A stretch of 64,000 nucleotides of DNA from Daphnia carinata (GCF_022539665.2 NC_081337.1:776239-840238); one strand, 5' to 3'. Positions 1 to 11,293 are shown, counted from the stretch's first letter. Notes: generated by a model not told the origin, from the sequence alone. Numbers and translations: made by a program.

Positions 1-2010
1 GCAATCCTCAGTCAGAAACTCGGTAAATACGTAATTTTGTTATCTAAATATTTCTAAACATTAGAGATTACACGACGGAGAAAACTGATTTGAAAACAAT
101 AGATCAAATAGCTGCGCTAACGAAGTCAACAGTATGTTCGGCTATGCAGTGGGCGCAAAATATGTAGAAAAACATTTTCAAGGAAGTATCAAGACGCAGG
201 TAGATCTACCAATCTATTAAACATTTTTTCCCATATTTACTTAACATATTTTAGTATCAGTTGTAAATAAGCTATTACACTAATCGAGTTAATAATAAAC
301 AAATAAAAACGTTTCAGGTTGAATCAATGATCAAATACCTCAAGGCCGCATTTGTGACATTGATTGACGAAGCCGAATGGATGGATGCTACAACAAAAGC
401 TATCGCCAGAGAAAAAGTAGATGCTATGGTTGAACTAGTGGCTTTTCCAAACTGGATTAAAAAGAAAGAAGATGTGGAGTCATTTTATTCCGATCGGGTA
501 TTTATTTAATGAACCTTAGAATTCTAAATGAAAATAAAAAATAAAAACGGCCAATTTACACTTTAAATAAAAAGGGGCTAATAATTGTCTTGTTGCTAGC
601 CACCCGTCTCTAAGGAGGAACATTTCGAAAACATTCAAAGTGTTAATGCCTGGCTGACGAAAAATGGGCTTATGAGCCTGCGACGTAAAACAAACCGAAC
701 TCGGTAGGCTAAACGATAATCGAACAACATTTTACCACTTGAAACTCTGTTTACATTGTTCCGCAGCAGTTGCAGGAAATAAGCTGAAATTTTTTTTATT
801 CCGTTATATTTCAGATGGATTACTTTTCCTTCAATAGTCAACGCTTTTTACGCCCCAAAATACAATTCTATTAGTATATTATCTTTTGTTTTTCCCTTCT
901 GCATCTATTGTACCTAAAGTAAAGTTAAATTTTTCTAACTAGGTTTCCCAGCAGGAATCTTACAACCACCATACTTTGGGTTGAACGGGAGATCTTCGTG
1001 AGTATGCGATTTTTGGTTAAATAAGATATTTCTGCCATATGATTTCATAAAAAAGCCTCTAACTTTATCGGACATTCAAAATCTAGTTCGATGAATTACG
1101 GTGGTATTGGAGTCGTCATTGGTCATGAAATAACACACGGTTTCGACGACAAAGGTATGGTAGGAAAATGAACTTGGCAAGGGTTTGGCAACTCTCTGGC
1201 AAAGTATACGGGATTCTAAATTTTAGACTAGATTCACCAGACATTTTGGATTAAGATTCGTAACTTGGATTAAGGTTCACACAAGCTGTGGCTTAGGTTC
1301 CAAATGGTTCTTGGAAGGTGTGTAGGAAAATTAAATCAGTTGCCAAACCTTCGAGATTGGCCTTCAACCCATTTTTGTCACATTGACGCCAGAATGCATC
1401 CGAGAAATTCTTTAACTAATCTGTTTTCTATATGTCTGCGTGAGATGTATAGGCCGCCAAAACGATAAGTACGGCAATACTGCTAACTGGTGGACGGAGA
1501 ACACATTGGCGCAATATCAATCGAGAGCAAAATGTTTCGAAGACAAATACAATAATTACCTTGTTTTAAATGGAACTCAAGTAAGAAATTTGATACGTTT
1601 CGAAATCTAGACCTTTCTACAAAAATATCCACGTTCTTTTAATAGAAACATTTTTTTATTTTCAGTTGAACGGCCTTACCACGCTAGGGGAAAATATTGC
1701 TGATTACGGTGGAATACGCGAGGCATTCGTTGCCTATCGTAACTACGTCGCAGCCAATGGAATCGAGTCTGTTCTGCCAGGTTTGGAAAGGTTTACTTCC
1801 GAGCAGATATTTTTCCTATCCTTCGCTAATACTTATTGCGGCATCGAAACTCCAGAAAAGCTTCTGAATCAAATAATGAATGACCCGCATAGTCCCAACC
1901 GTTACAGAGTTATAGGGACTCTCTCCAATTCAGAAGATTTCGTTCGCGAATTTAACTGTGTGCCTGGTACTCCAATGAACCAACTTAGAAAATGCACCCT
2001 TTGGCGCTGA
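1..2010 (+). CDS. neprilysin-like M13 zinc metallopeptidase, 3' part
   Basis: C-terminal portion of an M13 (neprilysin/ECE) peptidase, normally a type II membrane ectoenzyme cleaving small peptides; the 5' end lies outside the window. Phase-compatible exons: about 1-22, 112-199, 318-497, 600-703, 815-873, 943-997, 1087-1154, 1453-1580 and 1666-2010. Visible signatures in order: [14 protein letters not shown], the zinc motif HEITH with GFDD just after it (1087-1154), NWWT, then GENIADYGG with the third zinc-ligand Glu in the last exon. It ends in the family's C-terminal Cys-x-x-Trp-like tail (CTLWR), with the stop at 2008-2010. All internal phases join cleanly, so the visible part looks intact. 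Exon 112-199 appears to lack the Trp-Arg that usually precedes its Cys, so its start is the least certain boundary. Confidence 0.88.
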
Positions 2011-4186
2011 TTCTGTCATTATGTGTTACAAGTTATTCTACAAATAAATTGTTTTCGTTAAAGTGATCGTCACAGTTTAATACTATATAACCGTATATAA
2101 TTTTTCTCATTAGGCATTATTGCTTTAATATTATGGAATGGGCATCGAGAATCAAATTGGTGAAATCAATGATTTCATCTGCACTGATGGTTAATTTGTC
2201 AGCTCAAATCTCATCCAGTTTAAGAAGAGGCCCGTGTATAACAGGCGGCTAATAAATGGTTTTTCATTTTTTTTTGCTCGAACGTGGCTCCTGGCCCATT
2301 TCACACAGTGATAGGCGCTGCTTTTAAATATGATAAAATCAGGGTAAAAAAAAATCGTTTACACGACAAATCCTGGTTATCTGTGTAATGGGGAAAAAGC
2401 TCCAGGATAACTCAAAAACTTTTAGTCTAAGACATCAAATTTTTTCTAAAAAATAAACAGCCTAAATTACTGTTAGTCCAAATTTTTGTACGAAATCCAT
2501 GTCGTACTTCCAGAGGTAGAATTTTTGTTTCATTTGCCCGAGTTCCATTTACGCCCATCTTCATCTATCTTGCTTGGTGCGGATGGAAGCATCATTCAAA
2601 AGAAGTGTGATCACTTTCAGAGCTTCGTAGCGAAGACGTTGGAAAAATCATAACTGTAAAAAATAATATGAGTTAAATGAAGACTAAATAACAGCAAAAG
2701 AAATACTGAATGAAAGATTGCTTAAAAAGCTATATACCTCCTACGCTACTTGTTCTTTTAACGTTAGGGTCCAATGTCCGTTCATAATGGAAGAAGTAGG
2801 GGAGACCGGACCCATCTTGGACAGTTACGATTTTAGTCCATTATCTACCATCCCACTTACGCAAAATTTCGAAAATTTGTTTGAATAAATCTAGAACGCT
2901 CCCGACACCTCCTGAATTTTTTTCAAAGATGATATGTAATTTTTTTTTAAATTTATAACGATTTTTACCTAACGGTGAACTTAGACCGAATCGGCGTGAC
3001 TTTGGGCGGACCCCTGTCCCACTTTGGACGGGGTCAAAAGAGGTAGAATGAGTTGTGTAAAAATTTTGCTTTTATTTCTAGTTTTTGCTGTTAACTTAGC
3101 GAACAATTGAAATGCAATCTTCAAAGAGATTACCAGAAATAAATGACTTTTATTATGCCTGAAATATTTTCATTTTACTGATAGAGAAGACATAAGAGGA
3201 GGCGCAGCCACCACAGTATCGATAATTTAGTTATTTCAATTTATCGATCGATTTCCCTGATTCATTATTTGTAATGTCATGGCTGCGTCAGTTGACGAAA
3301 CTTTGAAATTGTTGAAACAGTTGAATAATACAGAAAAGTATTACATTTTTTTCCAAAATAAAATGTTTTTATGTAAGATTAAAAATATAAATAAGCATTA
3401 GCTATATCATAAATGTGCCGTTAAATATTTAAAACTTCCGCGCTTTGACTTGACTCCTCCCTTGCACGCCCAATTCATGTCCAATACAACACATGCCGTT
3501 TGTACAATTTAGCCCCCAAAAGTAGTTTCACAGAACAACTAATGTGTTTATAATTCAATAGCTAAGATTATTTTGATTTACAAATATTATTAAGAAACCT
3601 CTGCTCTACATACTGCCAACATCTACAAGCGTATAATGATAAAACAACATAGGAAAAAATTATCGACAAAGAACAAAGAAAAATACAGATTTATTCTAAT
3701 TTTTATTATTTGTTAAAAACTCAATAAATAATTTACTCTGTTCAAATAATAAACTCCTGTTGTGGCCATTCGTTAAGTTTCTTAACCAGTCACTCACGGA
3801 ATGTGTGAAGTTTGTACAGAAAGAAACCTTTGGGATGTCTTAACCGACGACGAAGCGTGGTCTTTTCTACAATACTTCACTTACCGCAATGACTGGAGGC
3901 ATCCCTTCTATTTCGAGGAAGGAATTTGGTTCACTGAATGGAGTATCGTACAAAACATTTCCACTAAAGAACCCTGCAAGCCTTGCCAGGTCACTGAATC
4001 CTACCATCACAGTGTTCTTAAGTGTATGTTAAGTAGGAAAAATCTCCCTTCGGTCTGCCCGTCTCACTTTGGGTAAAGTAACATTCAGAACACAAGTAAT
4101 TTGCTTAAACGAATTGGGGAAATAAATTTCTTTTCCATTTGTTAAACTCCTGTTGTGGCCCTTGGTTAAGTTTCTTAACTAGTCAC
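2011..4186. other. intergenic, no supportable gene
   Basis: AT-rich sequence with no convincing gene. A 91-codon frame at 3801-4076 is rich in Trp and Cys and lies between two direct repeats, but I do not recognise it and see no flanking exon that extends it. Confidence 0.4.
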
Positions 4187-4189
4187 TCA
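3751..4189 (+). repeat. pair of 46-bp direct repeats
   Basis: Copies at 3751-3796 and 4144-4189 start AAACTCCTGTTGTGGCC and end with TTTCTTAAC, A/C, AGTCACTCA; only a few bases differ. They bracket a 350-bp segment holding the Trp-rich frame 3801-4076. The second copy stops about 12 bp before the tRNA-like sequence. They could be a small duplication or the ends of a short mobile unit. Confidence 0.7.
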
Positions 4190-5201
4190 TAATTCGCCAG
4201 TGGATGTGTGGCGCAATGGATAACGCGCCTGACTACGGATCAGGAGATTCCAGGTTCGATCCCTGGCAGGTTCATTGAAAACATGGAACGTAAAGAACAT
4301 TGATTGATAATGGGTTTTGAAGCCGTGTTTAACTTCAGGGATGGTGTGGTTCGTATGGCGTCGATTTTTATTCGGTTGTTGACAGGCTATCTCTCTGGAA
4401 GACGCACCGGGTTCAATAAGCTGTTGTTCACTAGGGTGAAATCCATGGCCATCATTTACATTCAATGGTTGACGGGATTTTGCAACAGAAGATGGCCCTG
4501 GCACGATATTTTGTTGTTGATAAGGCTCACTAATACGGCCAATGCTTGTGTTCAATTGGAGACGTGAAATTTCCCAGAAAGATAAACTAGGTAGCATATC
4601 CGATAGCCCGTCCGGCTCGCTTACATAATTTCCCTTTTGAATCGATTGCTGATGGGTATGGTTCAAGCCCAATTGATTTTCTGGTGATTGAAGTGTCATG
4701 AGTTCTGGTTCACTGTCTGTTTCTCTCTGGTGGTAATTAGTTGTAGATTCGTTACTTGTCTCGTGATGTTGTATTGCCCGTGGGCCTATAGGTAAGGATT
4801 CTTCATCACTCAGAGTACCATGGCCACTATCAGAAAAAGACCACAGTGCAGTATCTTGGCTCGTTTGCTGAGTGCGGCGAAACACCGGGCTACTAGCATT
4901 ACCGTATTTTGGGCCTAGAAAAAAAAATTTAATAAAATACGAAAATGATCTGAAAAACAACACTTACCAGTACTACACAATTCCTGTGAGGTTTGAGCTT
5001 CATTTGAGTTCTTCACGTATTTTGGTGGTCGTCCCCTACTTTGATGGCCACGGGTATTTTTGATTACATTTGGTCCAGCACTAAATAAAGAGATTCTAAT
5101 TACCTTTGGGGATCCACAAGCTCAAATTGCAGGCAACAGAAAAACGGCAAATTAGCTGGGGACCGCAGCAAATTAACGAACGCTTGGTGAGAGCAGCACA
5201 T
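4187..5201 (-). CDS. hypothetical spliced protein with AT-hook-like motif
   Basis: Minus-strand model of three exons whose phases agree: 5201-5104 (ATG with an in-frame stop directly upstream), 5080-4968 and 4914 downwards. Donors and acceptors are canonical (GGTAATT, TTTAG, GGTAAGTG, CCTAG). Exon 2 contains SRGRPPK, similar to an AT-hook. Exon 3 is rich in Ser, Gln and acidic residues and has no fold I recognise. The frame runs through the antisense of the tRNA-like sequence to a stop at 4187; that last stretch is probably fortuitous, so the true 3' end is unknown. It could be a lineage-specific nuclear protein or chance. Confidence 0.3.
4202..4274 (+). tRNA. tRNA-Arg(ACG)-like, degenerate acceptor stem
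   Basis: Cloverleaf of 73 nt: D-arm GCGC...GCGC, anticodon arm CCTGA-CTACGGA-TCAGG with anticodon ACG, T-arm CCAGG-TTCGATC-CCTGG. Internal A and B boxes match eukaryotic tRNA-Arg(ACG). The acceptor stem is poor: GGATGTG against CAGGTTC leaves a G-G mismatch and two wobble pairs. It may be a drifting gene, a pseudogene or a tRNA-derived repeat. No intron. Confidence 0.7.
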
Positions 5202-5830
5202 TTAAGGCAAAACAGTTGCCGATAGCAACAAATTGTTCGAAAGAACGAAGGTGGAATAAGCCAGAGAAGGTAAAGGTCTGGATCAGACAAAATCATAATT
5301 CATAATGGTCACTGGTAAGTTTGAAATTATATTTACAAGCCTGTTATCCACAAACACTCGCGGGAGTAGAAAATGCGATGGTTAAGCCTCTGAACTTGAA
5401 TGCACACTGGTGGTCTGAACTAGAATGCACAGACGCATTCAGGACTACCAGCTTTCTTCATTCCCTGAACAGAATTCTATTTATCTCGAAAACATGTTTG
5501 TTATGTAACAATATCTATGTGTTATTAGATGTTAAAAATTCGGTATTTACGACGTCAAAATTTTAACTTAATTTAAACTTAAATTTTATTTTGCTTCTTA
5601 AAATAATTTGTGTCAACTTATTCATTTGGCAACTTCCATAGCAATGTAAACATTGCATTTGGCAGCCATTGTTAGTCTAATGCTTAAGGAAAGACGCTGC
5701 GGTTTATGAAAACAAGGTGAGTTTATGTTGATTAGGATTACATTGCTCTAGACTGAAGGTAAATTTTTTTTTGCAGTTCATCTCATATATATACAGGATA
5801 GGATAGGAGTATAGGAGTGGACATAATCTT
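5202..5830. other. intergenic, nothing recognised
   Basis: Short frames only and no protein similarity that I can see. It ends at the left target-site duplicate of the non-LTR element. Confidence 0.4.
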
Positions 5831-5842
5831 ATTTTGCCAGTA
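5831..5842 (+). repeat. target-site duplication, left copy (ATTTTGCCAGTA)
   Basis: Identical to 11527-11538 at the other end of the non-LTR element. Flanking bases differ, so the duplication is 12 bp. Confidence 0.85.
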
Positions 5843-6048
5843 GTAGTAGTAGTAGCTTTGAGTGCGGCTGGTGCGTCTGCACCAGCTTCCCGGGGTTGCC
5901 TAGCAGTCCCTTACGCACGGGTGATTGTTGTTTCAAGTTTTGTTTTAGAGTTGTTATTGTAGTTTTGTATCGCTTGTTTGTTTGTTGTTGATTGCTTTAG
6001 TTTTTGTTAGTTTGTTTTGTTTTTTCTTGTTCCGAGTGTCTTCGATTT

Positions 6049-9000
6049 TTAGATGCGATTTGTGAGATCGCTCTTTTTGATTTGGTTGAGGATGATGTTT
6101 CTGAGGGCGGCTTTATGTTTTGTTTCTACTTCTTCAGTGAGGCCAAGGATGTTTGATATTGTTAGGTTGATGTTTTCCCTTTGACAGAAAAGGATTAGGT
6201 CGGTGCGCTCTTTACAGTAAGTCGGGCAATGTAGGATGACATGTCCCACTGTTTCGATTTCCGGACATCCGTTCGGGCATAGGGGGTCTATTAGTGGATC
6301 ATATTTGCTGAGATTGTAGTTTAGTTTGGTTTTGCCAGTGCGAAGTCTGTGGAGGATTAGGGTTTCTTCCGTGTTTCTTCCTATTTCCCAACTTTTCATC
6401 CCCAGTTTAGGCCAGATTGGGTTCCACCTCTTGAGCAATTTCATGTCGCACATAAGTTCGCTGTTCCATCCTTTTTTCATGATGGCATAGATTTCATTTA
6501 TGGTGAGTTTGTTTTGGATGGTTTCCGCTCGAGGGTTGGTCAGAGTTTCTTTGGCTACCCCGTCTGCTATTTCGTTGCCCTCGATGGCTGTGTGACTTGG
6601 GATCCAGAAGATCGTTGTTTCAATCCCTGCTGCTGCTAGGTTGCTGGCAGACCTGTTGATGCTGAGGAGGACACTATGGGTACGCCAATTTTTGTTGGCA
6701 TTTGCAATTGTGAGGATGGCCGATAAGGAGTCCGTATATATTGTTACTCCGCTTTCCGTTGCATCGTAGCAGATGTCGAGGGCTTTGTTGATGGCATTTA
6801 GTTCTGCGGACAGGATGGAGGAGTACTTTTTTAGCTTCCAGCCTTTTTGTAATTTGATTCCGGGTACGTAAATTGCGGAAGAGGCGTTTCCAGATTTGGG
6901 GTCTACGGAGCCGTCAGTGTAGGCTACGAGCTCTCCTGGTTGTAGGTTGTCGAGGTTTTCCAAGAACTGGTTACGCGCTAGGTGTTGGGCGCTTGTGGCG
7001 GTTTTTTTGTCAATCTTTAGGCGACCGAGGTTGATTTTGGCAAATTCCCACGGAGCCGGCGGGTAGAGGTTGGTTGGCGCAAGTTTTTCCATCAAATGGG
7101 GTGTGTTTTTTTCGATGGCTGCCATTGACATATGCCAGGATGGTTTATAAGAGGTTTTGAATTTGTTTATTACTTTCCAGCATGAGTTTATGACTTCTCT
7201 CGTGGGATTTTCCGTGTCTCGCCAGATCCTAGCTATGTAGGCTTGAAGGATCCACTTGCTTCTGTTTATTATTGGTTCCACGCCTGAGTCTTTGTAAAGG
7301 GCCGCTAGGGGGGTCGTCTTCTGTGCTCGAAGCACCGTTCTTAATGCGCTATTTTGCACAATTTCAATTTTTTTCCTTCTGTGTTTTGTTGCACTGGTTA
7401 TGGTGAATGCACTGTAGTCGGCTAGGCTTCTCACGAGTGCTTTGTAGACTGAAGTGAGGGTTTGCAGCTCAATTTCATTTGGTTTGGAGGCTAAAATTTT
7501 TAGTAGGTTTGCATTTGACAGCATTTTGGTTGCGAGTTCCTCTAGATGGCACTGCCAGTTTAACTTAGCGTCGAAGGTAACTCCTAGAAATTTTGCTTTG
7601 TTGGCAACCGGGATTGGTTGGCCTTCTATATATAGTTTCGGAGCTTGTTGTGGCGTGTGTTTTCTGGAGAAGACGACAAGCATGGATTTGTCGATCGACA
7701 TTTTGAATCCCCATTTTTTAGTCCAGCTGCTTACTCGGTTGCAATATTGTTGCATTCTTGTTTTTGCTTTGTTTACGTCGGCAGTTTGGAAGTGACTTTT
7801 GATGTCATCTGCAAAGAAGCTAGTGTTATTTTCAAGGCGTGGCAAGTCGGCTATCATTACGTTGAAGAGAGTTGGACTGAGTACTGAGCCTTGGGGTACT
7901 CCCAGTTCCAGAGGCTTTCGGCTTGACAAGGTATCATGAATTTTTACGTACACGTATCTATTTTGCAGGAAGCTGATCAGCCATCTCAGGATGTTGCCAT
8001 GCAATTTGGCTGTGGTTAGTTTGTGAATAAGTCCGGTGATCCATGTTGAGTCATAAGCTTTCGAGATATCCAGGAAAAGAGCATAAGTATTTTGATTTTT
8101 CGAAAAGCCTTGTTTAATTTCGGTTTCCAATCTTATTAGGTTGTCTGCTGTGCATCTGGATTTTCTAAAACCGGATTGTGACCATGGGATGAATTTTTGC
8201 TTTTCCAGGAACCATATGATTCGTTCATTGACCATCTTTTCCATAAGTTTTCCTACACATGATGTGAGGGAGATGGGTCTGTACGATGAGGGTAAGTGTT
8301 TAGGTTTACCTTTCTTGGGTATGCAAATAACGACTGCCTCTTTCCATTGTTCAGGAACTATCCCTTCAGCGTATAGCTTATTCATGCAGGTAAGGAGTTT
8401 GGCTTTGTTTTCACTTGAGAGTAGTCTAATCATTTGGTTAGACACACCGTCTTTTCCTGGGGCTGTGTTTTTCAGGTTATTTATTGCCCTTTCGAATTCT
8501 TGGGGTGTAAATGGTCTGTCAAGTGGGTGCGGACCTTCTGCTTCTAGAATTCTTGAGATTTCCTTAATCATGTCCCCTTCTCTACGTTGCAGTTCGAGCA
8601 TTGCTCGGTCGTCGGTTGCCGTGAAGTAATTCACCATGGCTTTGGCGATCTTCTTAGGGTCGGTGGTGATGGCTTTGTTTTCAAGTTCGATGGAGTCTAT
8701 GGAGCTGATCCCCGCTTTCTTCCCGTTCATTCTGCCTATGAACTGCCAGACGTTTTTTGCATTCCTTGAGGTGAGAGTTTTTGTGAATTGCTTCCAGCTT
8801 TCTCTTTTGCTATTTCGGAATGTTTTCCTTTGAATTGCTTCTGCTCTGTTCAGATGGGTTTTGAGCTCAGGGAGCTTGTATATTTTCCACAATCTCCAGG
8901 CCTTTAAGGTTAGGTTGTGGGCTTTTTGGCACTCTTGGTTCCACCAAGGCTTCCTTGGTTCCGCCCTTTTGGCTGCCCTGGGCTGTCGAAGGTGTTTGTC

Positions 9001-9846
9001 AGACGCTATTTCGACAGCTTCGTAAATCTTTCCGTAGATCTCCGTGGCTGGGGTTTTCTCTTTTATGTTCTGTAGAGAACTATGGATTTCTTCGTTCCAT
9101 TTTTCTATGTGTCTGGGTCTAATTGTCCATCTTCTCTGGTTTTGAGGTCTGATTCTTGGGTTTGTATCCGTTTGGAAGAAGATTGCTTCGTGGTCGCTGC
9201 CCCATGATCCCAGAGTTGAAGGTGGGCGGGTTACTTGAACATCTACTGTTGTTAGGGTAAGGTCAATCGTGGATTTTTCATTGTTTTTGGGATCGGGTCT
9301 TGTGTCTAGGTCCTTCGGTGTTATGAGCTGGATGTTTGGGGAGGTGTAAAGTAGTGAAGCTATTGTGTTTCCTGCCATATTTTTGGGCTTGTAAGAGTCC
9401 CACAGTTCATGGTGAGCGTTTAGGTCTCCGCCGACTATAACTTGTTCGCCATTTTTCCGGTGGAAGAGTTTCTGTATTTCTTCCATGTAGCAGTTGCCTT
9501 TTGGGCAGTAGACAGAGAAGACGTTGAGTTGGGACTTTACTGTGTTGCGGCGGGTAGTGAATGATGCTCCTATGACTTCTAGGTTTTCCGAGTTATGAGT
9601 ATGGATCTTTTTGTATATCAGGTTCTTTCTGTAAAGAATTGCTACGCCGCCTCGTTCGTCTGTTCTAGGGTTACTGAGCACTTCGTAGTTTTTTAATGGG
9701 AATTTTGTATTTATTGACCAGTGGGTTTCGCTAATGAGGACTACATCTGGGTTCAGTTCGTGTAATTTTCTTGTAAGAATGTCCTTTTTGCTGTTGTTTA
9801 GCCCGTTCGGGTTCCACTGGATGAGGCTCAGTTTGTCCGGCGCTAG
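6049..9846 (-). CDS. LINE ORF2: endonuclease-RT-RNase H polyprotein
   Basis: Open from the codon after the ORF1 stop (9846) to 6049, about 1,265 codons. The apurinic-like endonuclease domain begins almost at once (IQWNPNGLN about 9 codons in) and carries GGDLNAH and SDHEAIF. The reverse transcriptase follows with the catalytic FADD and PQGSVLSP. RNase H has YTDGS, AELNA, YTDSLSA and GNEIAD. A terminal Cys/His cluster (CPNGC...HVILHC) follows. There is no ATG in the first 55 codons, and the first Met lies deep inside the endonuclease, so independent initiation would lose the catalytic core. It is in the same frame as ORF1, separated only by TGA. Confidence 0.9.
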   Translation of the reverse strand, partial: LAPDKLSLIQWNPNGLNNSKKDILTRKLHELNPDVVLISETHWSINTKFPLKNYEVLSNPRTDERGGVAILYRKNLIYKKIHTHNSENLEVIGASFTTRRNTVKSQLNVFSVYCPKGNCYMEEIQKLFHRKNGEQVIVGGDLNAHHELWDSYKPKNMAGNTIASLLYTSPNIQLITPKDLDTRPDPKNNEKSTIDLTLTTVDVQVTRPPSTLGSWGSDHEAIFFQTDTNPRIRPQNQRRWTIRPRHIEKWNEEIHSSLQNIKEKTPATEIYGKIYEAVEIASDKHLRQPRAAKRAEPRKPWWNQECQKAHNLTLKAWRLWKIYKLPELKTHLNRAEAIQRKTFRNSKRESWKQFTKTLTSRNAKNVWQFIGRMNGKKAGISSIDSIELENKAITTDPKKIAKAMVNYFTATDDRAMLELQRREGDMIKEISRILEAEGPHPLDRPFTPQEFERAINNLKNTAPGKDGVSNQMIRLLSSENKAKLLTCMNKLYAEGIVPEQWKEAVVICIPKKGKPKHLPSSYRPISLTSCVGKLMEKMVNERIIWFLEKQKFIPWSQSGFRKSRCTADNLIRLETEIKQGFSKNQNTYALFLDISKAYDSTWITGLIHKLTTAKLHGNILRWLISFLQNRYVYVKIHDTLSSRKPLELGVPQGSVLSPTLFNVMIADLPRLENNTSFFADDIKSHFQTADVNKAKTRMQQYCNRVSSWTKKWGFKMSIDKSMLVVFSRKHTPQQAPKLYIEGQPIPVANKAKFLGVTFDAKLNWQCHLEELATKMLSNANLLKILASKPNEIELQTLTSVYKALVRSLADYSAFTITSATKHRRKKIEIVQNSALRTVLRAQKTTPLAALYKDSGVEPIINRSKWILQAYIARIWRDTENPTREVINSCWKVINKFKTSYKPSWHMSMAAIEKNTPHLMEKLAPTNLYPPAPWEFAKINLGRLKIDKKTATSAQHLARNQFLENLDNLQPGELVAYTDGSVDPKSGNASSAIYVPGIKLQKGWKLKKYSSILSAELNAINKALDICYDATESGVTIYTDSLSAILTIANANKNWRTHSVLLSINRSASNLAAAGIETTIFWIPSHTAIEGNEIADGVAKETLTNPRAETIQNKLTINEIYAIMKKGWNSELMCDMKLLKRWNPIWPKLGMKSWEIGRNTEETLILHRLRTGKTKLNYNLSKYDPLIDPLCPNGCPEIETVGHVILHCPTYCKERTDLILFCQRENINLTISNILGLTEEVETKHKAALRNIILNQIKKSDLTNRI

Positions 9847-11190
9847 TCATTTTTGCTTTGGAGGAGGTCCTTTCCACCTTCCTCTCTGGTAGTTTTCACC
9901 AGGTTGTGGGATGCGATGAGGATCTTGCGTGTCCAGGCTGCTTCCTAGTACTGTTGGGAAGTTAGTAATTGGGGGATTTGATGGCGAACTGTCACACGTT
10001 ACCTCGTCGAGGACGGACTCTTCCATGCGTTCCATTTGATCTGAGGGTATATTCTGTTCTTGGTTTTGACTGTGCCATGTTTGGTTGTTGTAAATGCGTG
10101 GATTTTGCATATTTATCAGCATATTTTTTATTTCCTCCAGGGAGCTGCTATTCTTCTTTACATCTTTTTGGATTTCTTGGAGTTGTTTAACGTCGGTTTT
10201 GATTACGGTTAGTTCATTTTCTAGTTTTTTTATTCTTGTTTCCATGTTTGCCATCTTGCTGGAGAACTTCGCGCTGACGTTGGTTTGGAGAACTTGTGGG
10301 AATTTGGGGCTAATTTCAATTTCTTTGTCTATTATTTTTGCAGCCACATGAAAAGGAATGTTTTTTTCTCTTGATTTTTCCAGGATTTTGATCCTGGTAA
10401 CAATTGATGGGCATCTGGAGTCGTCAGCTTCGTGGTCGGTGTTTGCGCAATTGGTGCATTTCTTTTCCCTTGTGCACACTGCCAGTTGTTGGTGCTCCAT
10501 GCCGCATCTTTTACATTTTCTTTTTGCGCTGCAATTTCTTTCCCTGTGACCAAGGGCCCAGCAGTTCGTACATTGGTATGGTCTGATTTTAGGTTTTTCC
10601 GGTACGAAGACTCTGCCTGCTAATTTCACTTCAATGGGGAGTTCAATTGAGTTGAAAGTAAGTAGCACTGCCGAGGTGTCAACCACTGTACCATCAGGGT
10701 GTCTCTTTCTAAAACGTTCTGCTTTCAATACACCTTGGTTGCTAAGCAGGTGTTGAATTGTCATTTCGTTTTCTGTAGTGGGGACTCTTGTAATCACCCC
10801 TTGAGCCAAGTTGGTGGCAAGGGAAATTTTCTTCTTTATTGGGAATCCTCCCACTTCCTTTAGATTGACTAGGAGGTCTTGCTGCTCTGGGGAGTGTGGG
10901 TAAACGGTGATATTACCGTTGCTCTCAACGCGGCTGTCGTCTATTGGTCCTATAACTGTCGTGAGCGATGTTATCCAGTTTTCCACCACACTGAAAGATA
11001 GATCGTTGAAGTCGATTGATTGATGGGAAGTCTTTTCTAGGATTTGCACTTCTACAGGTAGGATGGCGGGGGAAAGAACCTGTGCCACTCTAACTTTGTT
11101 GTTGCTGACGTCGAGGTGCGCTCTTTTATTACGGGACAGGTGCTCACTCCCAGTATCGTCGTTGCGCATATCGGAGTTTATCATTGCCAT
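9847..11190 (-). CDS. LINE ORF1: gag-like nucleic-acid chaperone
   Basis: 447 residues starting at ATG 11190. The N-terminal half resembles the RRM-like region of I-type gag proteins. Three zinc knuckles follow at roughly residues 205-260 (CTNCWALGHRERNC, CKRCGMEHQQLAVC, CTNCANTDHEADDSRC). A coiled coil follows (METRIKKLENELTVIK), then a Pro/Asn-rich tail. Its expected role is to coat the element RNA. The stop is TGA followed by CTAG, and the frame stays open beyond it through the whole of ORF2. Confidence 0.9.
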   Translation of the reverse strand: MAMINSDMRNDDTGSEHLSRNKRAHLDVSNNKVRVAQVLSPAILPVEVQILEKTSHQSIDFNDLSFSVVENWITSLTTVIGPIDDSRVESNGNITVYPHSPEQQDLLVNLKEVGGFPIKKKISLATNLAQGVITRVPTTENEMTIQHLLSNQGVLKAERFRKRHPDGTVVDTSAVLLTFNSIELPIEVKLAGRVFVPEKPKIRPYQCTNCWALGHRERNCSAKRKCKRCGMEHQQLAVCTREKKCTNCANTDHEADDSRCPSIVTRIKILEKSREKNIPFHVAAKIIDKEIEISPKFPQVLQTNVSAKFSSKMANMETRIKKLENELTVIKTDVKQLQEIQKDVKKNSSSLEEIKNMLINMQNPRIYNNQTWHSQNQEQNIPSDQMERMEESVLDEVTCDSSPSNPPITNFPTVLGSSLDTQDPHRIPQPGENYQRGRWKGPPPKQK

Positions 11191-11264
11191 CTTGGCGGCT
11201 CACCACTAACTTTTTTGCGCATAGAATTTTCCAGGAAACGAGGAACAATCACACTTTGTTGGAG

Positions 11265-11293
<29 letters not shown>
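11265..11293 (+). repeat. A29 homopolymer in the LINE 5' UTR
   Basis: 29 consecutive A on the plus strand, that is poly-T in the sense of the element, about 75 nt upstream of the ORF1 ATG. A purine-only stretch follows. Confidence 0.9.

Noticed and set aside
7454-8833. Plus-strand frames inside the LINE
   Set aside because: Antisense to ORF2, which is clearly coding.
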